This document shows positions 58,272 through 64,000 of a DNA stretch of 64,000 nt, in pieces; position 1 is the first letter of the stretch, and each line of letters opens with the position of its first letter. The notes under the pieces are model-generated. The model saw only the letters and a program-made list of their open reading frames with translations, searched no databases and had not been told where the DNA came from. Origin of the DNA: SELP01 sp035969385 (lineage in GTDB: Bacteria > Pseudomonadota > Alphaproteobacteria > Rhodobacterales > Rhodobacteraceae); NCBI RefSeq assembly GCF_035969385.1, contig NZ_JAYKKJ010000008.1:62001-126000 (forward strand), read 5' to 3'. The position numbers were made by a program, and so were the translations under genes.

Positions 58272-60515
58272 TCAGACGAAATCTATGTGCTTGTTGAACG
58301 GCATCTCGCGGATGCGCTGCCCTGTGGCCGCGAAGATCGCGTTGGCCAACGCCGGGGCCGCGGGTGGGACCATGGGTTCGCCAATCCCGCGCACCTTGGT
58401 GCCGTTCTCCAGCCCCCGGACGTGGATGCGCGGCGCTTGCCAGATCCGCATCGCCTCGTGGTCGTAGTAGTTTTGCTGCTGGGCCATCCCATCGACATAG
58501 GTGATTTCACAATTGATCGCATGGCCAAGGCCAAAGACGATCCCGCCCTGCACCAGCCCTTCGAAATTGACCGGGTCCACCACGGTGCCCACGTCGCAGG
58601 CCGCCCAGACATCATCGATTCTGATGCCCCGGTCGGTGGCTGTGACCTCGATGATCTGGGCGAAGGGCACGCCGAAACTTTCGACAAAGGCTACCCCGCG
58701 CCCCTTGCCGTTGCCAAGCGGGCCGGACCACGACGCCATCTCGCCCACGGTTTCGAGCACCTTGCGCGAAGCCTCGTGGCCCATCAGCCTGATCCGTTCG
58801 TCAAGCGGGTCGGCTCCGGCCGCGTGGATCAATTCGTCAAGGAAACTGTCGAAGATGAACCCGGCCCCCGGCGCGCCCACCGCCCGCCAGGACGACACGG
58901 GTGCCAGCCCTTCGGCCCGAAAACCCCGGACGCGCAGGTTGGGGATGTCATAGGGATTGTTCCATGCGCCCGACGTGATCTGGGAATCCGGACCGGGGAT
59001 ATTCATGCCGATCCGCCCCATTTGCGAGGCCATGACCGATGGTGCGGCGATATCGACCTCCATCGCCTCGACCCGGCCATTTGCGACCACGCCGCGCCCG
59101 CGCCCGATGGCAGGATGGCGGGGGTAGTCGTGGGCGAAATCCTCTTCCCGACTGTAGGTCAGCTTGACCGGGATGCCGGGCATCTGCACGGCGATGGCGG
59201 TTGCGTGTTTCAGATACTCCAGTTCCAGCCGGTGGCCGAAGCTGCCGCCGATGAACTGGTTGTGAAACCGGATCTGGTCAGGCGCTTGTCCGGTAATCGC
59301 GGCGACCTGCCGTTGTAGGATCTGCGGCATCTGGTGCCCGGTCCAGACATCGGTGCTGTCGTCGTTCACCCGAACGATGGCGTTGAGCGGCTCAAGCGGG
59401 GCGTGGGCAACATAGGGCGACCGGTATTCCGCCTGAACCACGTCCGTAGCGGCGACGATCGTGGCGCTGGTGTCGCCTTCGTCCCGCCAGGTCTTGTCGA
59501 GCTGGTCGTCGTTGAAGGCGTCGGCAAGCGCGGTCCAATGGTCATCCTGCTCGGCCAGATAGGGGGCCGGACCCCAATCCACCTCGACCGCCTCGGCGGC
59601 GCGGATCGCCCGCCAGGTATTGTCGGCAATGACCGCGATCCCGCCGGGGATTTCCAGCACGTCGCTGACCCCGCGCATGGCGCGCGCGGCGCTGTCGTCA
59701 TAGGACAGTAGGGCGCCGCCCTGCCGGGGGTTGGTGCGGACGGCGGCGTGCACCATTCCGTCGACCTTCAGGTCGATCCCATAGGTCATGGTCCCCGTCG
59801 ACTTGGCGACGATATCGACCCGCTGGGTCGGTTTGCCGATCAGCCGCCATTCGGCGGGGTCCCGCAGTGTGACATCCTGCACCGGGTCAACACCTGCCGC
59901 GGCAGAGGCCAGCGCGGCATAGTCCAGCCGCGTCCCGTCTGGCAGGACAACTGCGCCGCTTTCGGTCCGCAAATCTTCGACCGCGACGCCCGTTTCCTTC
60001 GCAGCGGCCAGTTTCAGCGTTTCCCGCGCAATCGCCCCAGCGCGGCGCAGTTTGTCGAAACTGTCAGGCATGGCGGAGGACCCACCCGTTCCTTGCATCC
60101 CGAGAAGTTTGGCCACGCCGCCCAGCGCATCACGCACTGTTTCCGCGCCCCAGCTTTCGTTTGTCGGCATGAAGGGGACGGCCTCGGACGTCAGCGCCGT
60201 GTTGTAATAGGCCGGATCGGGGGCGCCAAAGCTGACGTCGAACTGGCCCATCTCAAGGTCCATTTCCTCGGCGATCAGGACCGCCTGTGCCGAGGTGACC
60301 CCCTGCCCCTTATCCGCATGGGGCGTGATCAGGGTGATCCCGTCCGCGCGGATCAGAACCCAAGGGTTGAAGGATGCCTCGCCCTCGGCCAGCCCATCAA
60401 GCAGCGGGTTGGCATAGGGGGTACGCGCGGAATAGACGCCAAAGGCGACCCCGCCCGCGATGGCGGCAGAGCCGATCAGGAACCCACGCCGGGTGATGGT
60501 GCGCAAACGGCTCAT
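58272..60515 (-). CDS. iorB: Molybdenum hydroxylase large subunit (IorB-type), Tat-exported
   Basis: The 747-residue protein starts MSRLRTITRRGFLIGSAAIA, a twin-arginine signal. The molybdopterin-binding domains show PHADKGQGVTSAQAVLIAEE, ESWGAETVRDAL, AVRTNPRQGGALLSYD, SPYVAHAPLEPLNAIVRV, QFIGGSFGHRLELEY, and the C-terminal DVWAACDVGTVVDPVNFEGL and VRGIGEPMVPPAAPALANAI. This is the single-chain arrangement of isoquinoline 1-oxidoreductase and periplasmic aldehyde dehydrogenases, with a separate 2Fe-2S subunit upstream. The substrate is likely an aldehyde or N-heterocycle. No cytochrome or maturation (XdhC) gene is adjacent. Confidence 0.9.
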   Translation of the reverse strand: MSRLRTITRRGFLIGSAAIAGGVAFGVYSARTPYANPLLDGLAEGEASFNPWVLIRADGITLITPHADKGQGVTSAQAVLIAEEMDLEMGQFDVSFGAPDPAYYNTALTSEAVPFMPTNESWGAETVRDALGGVAKLLGMQGTGGSSAMPDSFDKLRRAGAIARETLKLAAAKETGVAVEDLRTESGAVVLPDGTRLDYAALASAAAGVDPVQDVTLRDPAEWRLIGKPTQRVDIVAKSTGTMTYGIDLKVDGMVHAAVRTNPRQGGALLSYDDSAARAMRGVSDVLEIPGGIAVIADNTWRAIRAAEAVEVDWGPAPYLAEQDDHWTALADAFNDDQLDKTWRDEGDTSATIVAATDVVQAEYRSPYVAHAPLEPLNAIVRVNDDSTDVWTGHQMPQILQRQVAAITGQAPDQIRFHNQFIGGSFGHRLELEYLKHATAIAVQMPGIPVKLTYSREEDFAHDYPRHPAIGRGRGVVANGRVEAMEVDIAAPSVMASQMGRIGMNIPGPDSQITSGAWNNPYDIPNLRVRGFRAEGLAPVSSWRAVGAPGAGFIFDSFLDELIHAAGADPLDERIRLMGHEASRKVLETVGEMASWSGPLGNGKGRGVAFVESFGVPFAQIIEVTATDRGIRIDDVWAACDVGTVVDPVNFEGLVQGGIVFGLGHAINCEITYVDGMAQQQNYYDHEAMRIWQAPRIHVRGLENGTKVRGIGEPMVPPAAPALANAIFAATGQRIREMPFNKHIDFV

Positions 60516-60516
60516 C

Positions 60517-60978
60517 TCAGGCCTCCTTCAGCTTGGCGGCGGCGGTATGGATCGCGGCCCGGATGCGGGGGTAGGTGCCGCACCGGCACAGGTTCCCCCA
60601 CATGGCGTCGTCGATATCGGCGTCGGTCGGGTCCGGGTTTTCCGCAAGAAGGGCGGCGGCCTGCATGATCTGACCGGACTGGCAATAGCCGCATTGCGCG
60701 ACCTGATGGTCTATCCACGCCTCTTGCACCGCGTGCAGCGCATCCGGTGTGCCCAAACCGTTGATCGTCAGCACCTCGGCCCCTTCGGCATCGGCGGCGG
60801 GGGTCTGGCAGGATCGCACGGCCTCGCCGTTCAGATGCACGGTGCAAGCCCCACATTGGGCAACGCCACAGCCGTATTTCACGCCGGTGATGCCCAACTC
60901 GTCCCGCAGCACCCACAGCAAGGGCATGTCGGGTTCGACATCTACCTCACGTTCTATTCCATCGACGATCAGTTTCAT
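60517..60978 (-). CDS. iorA: 2Fe-2S subunit of the molybdenum hydroxylase (IorA-type)
   Basis: The 153-residue protein starts MKLIVDGIEREVDVEPDMPL. The plant-type ferredoxin cluster is KYGCGVAQCGACTVHLNG with RSC farther on, and the second 2Fe-2S site is CGYCQSGQIMQAAALL with NLCRCGTYPRIRAAI. It transfers electrons from the molybdenum centre of the large subunit. It is first in the operon, one base before the large-subunit gene, and diverges from the eutB-like gene. It has no signal peptide, so it would be co-exported with the Tat substrate. Confidence 0.93.
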   Translation of the reverse strand: MKLIVDGIEREVDVEPDMPLLWVLRDELGITGVKYGCGVAQCGACTVHLNGEAVRSCQTPAADAEGAEVLTINGLGTPDALHAVQEAWIDHQVAQCGYCQSGQIMQAAALLAENPDPTDADIDDAMWGNLCRCGTYPRIRAAIHTAAAKLKEA

Positions 60979-61156
60979 GCGTACCTCTGTCCGTTGGTTG
61001 TTTGGAATCTAGGGGATCTGGAAATAATTGCGACCCCTTGGGTCCAGGGCGGGACCTTCACCTAGCGTCAACAAAGACACGTTCGCGTCGAAAACCGCCC
61101 CCGGAACGGCGTCCCAGTGCCTTTCGCCCGCCTGCCAAACCCGGCATGGTGCGGGC

Positions 61157-62161
61157 ATGACAGAGCTACTCGCCATGATCGAAGATGCCCGCATCCGGCT
61201 GAAGGGCCGTGCGGATGCAACGCCATTCATCCCCTCCCCCTTCATGACCCGCGTGGCCGGGCATGATTTCATGATGAAGCTGGAAATCGCCCAGCCGATC
61301 GGGGCCTTCAAGCTGCGGGGCGCCATGAACGCGGTCCTGTCCTTGCCCGCGAGCACCGCGGGGGTTACCTGCTGTTCCACCGGAAATCACGGGCGGGGTG
61401 TGGCCTATGCTGCCGCCCTACGCGGGATGCGGGCGGTGATCTGCATGTCGGAACTGGTGCCGCAGGCCAAGGTGGATGGCATCCGCGCCCTTGGGGCCGA
61501 GGTGTGCATCATTGGCCAGAGCCAGGACGAAGCAATGGCCGAAAGCCAGCGGTTGGTCGAAGCGGAGGGGCTGGTTGAAATCTCGCCCTTCGACGATCCA
61601 TTCGTCATCGCGGGCCAGGGCACCATCGGGGCCGAGATGATGGAAGCCCGCCCGGACCTGCACACGATCCTTGTTCCCCTGTCGGGCGGGGGGCTGGCCG
61701 CCGGGGTTGCGGTGGCCGCAAAGGCCGCGAACCCGGATGTGCGGGTAATCGGCGTGACGATGGACCGGGGCGCGGCGATGCACGCGTCTCTTGTTGCGGG
61801 CCATCCGGTGGAGGTGGCAGAGGTGCCCAGCCTTGCCGACAGCCTCGGCGGCGGGATCGGGTTACAAAACCGGCTAAGCTTTCCGGTGTGTCGCGACCTG
61901 CTGGATGCGACAGTTCTGGTCACCGAAGAAGAAATCCGTAACGCGATGCAAGTGCTGTTCTTCGAGGACCGGCTGGTGGCCGAGGGCGCGTCGGTTGTCG
62001 GGCTGGCGGCGATCCTGTCGGGCAAGGTCAAGCCCACAGGGCCGGTCGGAACCATTATCACCGGCCGAAATCTTGATATGCAGCGGTTCCACCAGATCAT
62101 CGGCGGCGCCGATGTAGTTCTGGGGGATGTGACGGTGAAAGGACGGACCTATGGCGCATGA
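61157..62161 (+). CDS. eutB: PLP-dependent threonine/serine-type dehydratase (EutB-like)
   Basis: The 334-residue protein starts MTELLAMIEDARIRLKGRAD. The PLP lysine is in PIGAFKLRGAMNAVLSLPAS, CSTGNHGRGVAYAAALRGM follows, and the phosphate-binding glycine loop is LVPLSGGGLAAGVAVAAKA. There is no C-terminal ACT domain. The pattern and its neighbour match EutB of ectoine-utilisation operons; BhcB of the beta-hydroxyaspartate cycle is a related alternative. The other eut genes (eutA, D, E) are not adjacent. It overlaps eutC by 11 bases and diverges from iorA. Confidence 0.83.
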   Translation: MTELLAMIEDARIRLKGRADATPFIPSPFMTRVAGHDFMMKLEIAQPIGAFKLRGAMNAVLSLPASTAGVTCCSTGNHGRGVAYAAALRGMRAVICMSELVPQAKVDGIRALGAEVCIIGQSQDEAMAESQRLVEAEGLVEISPFDDPFVIAGQGTIGAEMMEARPDLHTILVPLSGGGLAAGVAVAAKAANPDVRVIGVTMDRGAAMHASLVAGHPVEVAEVPSLADSLGGGIGLQNRLSFPVCRDLLDATVLVTEEEIRNAMQVLFFEDRLVAEGASVVGLAAILSGKVKPTGPVGTIITGRNLDMQRFHQIIGGADVVLGDVTVKGRTYGA

Positions 62162-63137
62162 CATCCAGATCGTGACCGAGGCGCAATTGCGCGCGGCTGT
62201 ATCCCTGGACCTGACCACGGTCGACGTGATCGAACGGGCCTTTGCCGCGCTGGCCTCCGGCGAGGTGGTCATGCCGCCGATCTTGTCGATGGACCTGCCG
62301 CAAGCGAACGGAGAGGTGGACGTGAAAACCGCCTATATCCCCGGCTTCGATGGCTTTGCGATCAAGGTCAGCCCGGGGTTCTTCAACAACCCGAAGATCG
62401 GCCTGCCCAGCCTGAATGGATTGATGATCCTGTTTTCGGCAAAGACCGGGCTGGTCGAAGCAGTCTATCTGGACAATGGGTACCTGACCGACATCCGCAC
62501 CGCTGCCGCCGGGGCGGTCGCGGCGCGGCATCTTGCCCCGAAGCTGGTACAAACCGCCGGGGTGATCGGCACCGGGGTTCAGGCCCGGCTGCAACTGCAG
62601 GCCGCGCATCTGGTCCGCCCGTTTGACCGCGTGCTGGTTCATGGCCGCGACATGGACAAGGCCCGCGGCTGTGCCGCCGATCTGTCCAACGCGCTGGGAA
62701 TAGAGGCCGTGGCGATGGCCGATCCTGCGGACCTGGTCGCGCAAAGCCAGCTGGTGGTGACAACCACGCCCGCCCGAACCCCGGTGCTGCGGGCCGAATG
62801 GCTGCATCCGGGGCTGCATATCACCGCCATGGGGTCCGATCAGGAAGGCAAGAACGAGATCGACCCCGCCGCCATCGCCGCCGCCGATCTGTATGTCTGC
62901 GACCGGGTCAGCCAGTGCGAGGTGTCGGGCGAATTGGAAGCCGCCCGCGCGGCCGGGCTGCTGGCCGGGGTGACGCCGCCGGAACTGGGCGAGGTAATTA
63001 CCGGCGCCAAGGCCGGCCGCCAGTCCGAGGATGATATCACGATCTGCGATCTGACCGGCACCGGGGCGCAGGACACGGCGATTGCCAGCCATGTCCGCGC
63101 CATCCTGCCCGATGCGGGCACGCGGATCAGCGCCTGA
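62151..63137 (+). CDS. eutC: Ornithine-cyclodeaminase-family protein (EutC-like)
   Basis: The 328-residue protein begins MAHDIQIVTEAQLRAAVSLD. The family pattern reads VKTAYIPGFDGFAIKVSPGF, LYLDNGYLTDIRTAAAGAVA-like VYLDNGYLTDIRTAAAG, the NAD(P) motif GVIGTGVQARLQLQAA and HITAMGSDQEGKNEIDPAAI. This is the EutC arrangement rather than BhcD. It is expected to reduce or cyclise an imine or amino acid produced by the EutB partner. The overlap with eutB implies one translational unit. It is convergent with phoB, with three bases between stops. Confidence 0.85.
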   Translation: MAHDIQIVTEAQLRAAVSLDLTTVDVIERAFAALASGEVVMPPILSMDLPQANGEVDVKTAYIPGFDGFAIKVSPGFFNNPKIGLPSLNGLMILFSAKTGLVEAVYLDNGYLTDIRTAAAGAVAARHLAPKLVQTAGVIGTGVQARLQLQAAHLVRPFDRVLVHGRDMDKARGCAADLSNALGIEAVAMADPADLVAQSQLVVTTTPARTPVLRAEWLHPGLHITAMGSDQEGKNEIDPAAIAAADLYVCDRVSQCEVSGELEAARAAGLLAGVTPPELGEVITGAKAGRQSEDDITICDLTGTGAQDTAIASHVRAILPDAGTRISA

Positions 63138-63140
63138 CGA

Positions 63141-63827
63141 TCAGCCCAGCGCGTAGCCCGCGCCACGCACCGTTCGGATCGGGTCGCCCGCGTCCTTGCC
63201 CAGCGCCTTGCGCAGCCGCCCGACGTGCACGTCGACCGTCCGGGTATCGACATAGATGTCCTGCCCCCAGACCCGGTCCAGAAGCTGTTCACGCGACCAG
63301 ACCCGGCCCGGCTTTTCCATGAATGTGGCCAGCAGGCGAAACTCTGTCGGACCAAGCTTCACAGGGCTGCCTGCACGGGTCACCCGGTGGCTTTCGGCGT
63401 CGAGCGTGATGTCTTCGTAGGTCAGCACCTCGCCCATGGTCGCGGGGCGGGACCGGCGCAGCTGGCTTTTGATCCGGGCCATCAGTTCGGTGACGGAATA
63501 GGGTTTGACAACATAATCGTCGGCCCCCGTGTCGAGCCCGCGCACCCTGTCCACCTCTTCCGAACGGGCCGAGAGCATGATGATCGGAATGGCCCGCGTT
63601 TCTGACCGGGTCTTGAGTTGGCGGCAGAGCTCGATCCCTGAAAGGTTCGGCATCATCCAGTCCAGAACGATCAGGTCCGGCGCATCCTCGGCCACCAGCA
63701 GCTTGGCCTCTTCCCCGTTCGGGGCCTGCGACACGCGGAACCCTTCGGCTTCGAGGTTGTAGATCAGCATTTCCCGCTGGGCCGGTTCGTCCTCGACCAC
63801 AAGGATATGGGGTGCGAGGGCGGCCAT
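63141..63827 (-). CDS. phoB: Phosphate-regulon response regulator PhoB
   Basis: PhoB activates phosphate-starvation genes once phosphorylated by PhoR. The 228-residue protein starts MAALAPHILVVEDEPAQREM. The receiver domain (1-122) has the phospho-aspartate in LIVLDWMMPNLSGIELC and VDRVRGLDTGADDYVVKPYS. The OmpR-type winged helix (about 135-225) shows LGPTEFRLLATFMEKPGRVW, SREQLLDRVWGQDIYVDTRT and VRTVRGAGYALG-like GDPIRTVRGAGYALG. An ATG seven codons upstream would overlap phoU. It follows phoU by two bases, the typical pst-phoU-phoB order. Confidence 0.95.
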   Translation of the reverse strand: MAALAPHILVVEDEPAQREMLIYNLEAEGFRVSQAPNGEEAKLLVAEDAPDLIVLDWMMPNLSGIELCRQLKTRSETRAIPIIMLSARSEEVDRVRGLDTGADDYVVKPYSVTELMARIKSQLRRSRPATMGEVLTYEDITLDAESHRVTRAGSPVKLGPTEFRLLATFMEKPGRVWSREQLLDRVWGQDIYVDTRTVDVHVGRLRKALGKDAGDPIRTVRGAGYALG

Positions 63828-63829
63828 AC

Positions 63830-64000
63830 TATTCGGCCCCGGTGGCATAGGCCGTGTTGTCGCCCTTGGGCCGGGTTTCCTCGGGCATTTCGCCGGTGAC
63901 GAGATAAATCACCTGTTCGGCCATGTTGGTCACCAGATCACCCATGCGTTCCACGTTCTTGGCGATGAAATGCAGGTGCATGCAGGGGGTGATGTTGCGG
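63830..64000 (-). CDS. phoU: Phosphate transport regulator PhoU, C-terminal end only
   Basis: The window edge cuts the gene; the last 56 codons are visible, read on the minus strand. They give NITPCMHLHFIAKNVERMGD followed by LVTNMAEQVIYLVTGEMPEE, the conserved last helix of the PhoU three-helix repeat with the metal-binding E/D positions. PhoU links the Pst transporter to PhoR. The TAG stop is two bases before the phoB ATG. The rest lies outside the window. Confidence 0.9.

Noticed and set aside
1..64000. CRISPR array, prophage or transposon
   Set aside because: No regularly spaced repeats, cas genes, phage structural genes, integrases or transposases were found on either strand.

Overview
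The window is GC-rich, densely packed bacterial chromosome from an alphaproteobacterium, most likely a marine Rhodobacterales (Roseobacter-type) organism. The pointers are a short-type ProS, an Hda-like DnaA relative, a DmdA-family demethylase cluster, a EutB/EutC pair, soluble transhydrogenase, FghA, and GANTC sites placed inside promoters as in CcrM/GcrA-type alphaproteobacteria. Almost everything is core or housekeeping metabolism. No phage, integron, CRISPR array, rRNA operon or complete insertion sequence was seen. Two tRNA genes are present (Pro-CGG and Gln-TTG).

Layout. 1-3.9 kb: the truncated FadH-type dienoyl-CoA reductase diverges from a small monooxygenase plus PadR regulator, followed by two uncharacterised genes on the minus strand. 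4-10.6 kb: lipoprotein, CPBP protease, accD-folC, a secreted protein, then a regulatory region (candidate sRNA, two promoters with GANTC in the spacer, a wide inverted repeat) before a secreted rhodanese and a LysM protein split by an in-frame TAA. 10.6-14.1 kb: a minus-strand run of hydrolase, ornithine-cyclodeaminase-like, HAD and DMT exporter genes. 14.1-14.66 kb: a non-coding mirror-symmetric repeat element. 14.6-21.4 kb: DUF188, sthA, fghA, AEC transporter, epoxide-hydrolase-like gene, proS. 21.5-28.8 kb: cupin/LysR divergent pair, perM-like, hda-like, ppk1, 5'-nucleotidase.

28.9-38.4 kb holds an MscS channel and the leucine genes: leuC, a barstar-like gene, leuD, then leuB after an interruption by a membrane protein, an EEP-fold protein, an epimerase and a LysR gene. 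38.4-43.4 kb: DMT exporter, tRNA-Pro, an M20/M24 hydrolase pair, SseB-like and uracil-DNA-glycosylase-family genes. 43.4-49.6 kb: nhaA, a capsule-export ATPase and inner-membrane protein with kdsA (probable Kdo-linked capsule export), a BON-MscS channel and tRNA-Gln. 49.6-53.6 kb: divergent glpD/glpR, a poorly characterised ORF and an Lrp regulator. 53.8-57.9 kb: a four-gene operon-like cluster (DmdA-like protein, OsmC, crotonase lacking both catalytic Glu residues, acyl-CoA ligase). 58-61 kb: an IorAB-type molybdenum hydroxylase. 61-63 kb: eutB-eutC. 63.1-64 kb: phoB and the end of phoU.

The best candidates for new biology are the split LysM gene, the barstar homologue inside the leucine operon, the GANTC-spacer promoters with a candidate sRNA near 8.65-8.86 kb, the mirror element at 14.46-14.66 kb, and the DmdA-like cluster with an ECHDC3-type crotonase. 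All functional statements come from reading motifs and context; no database search was possible.
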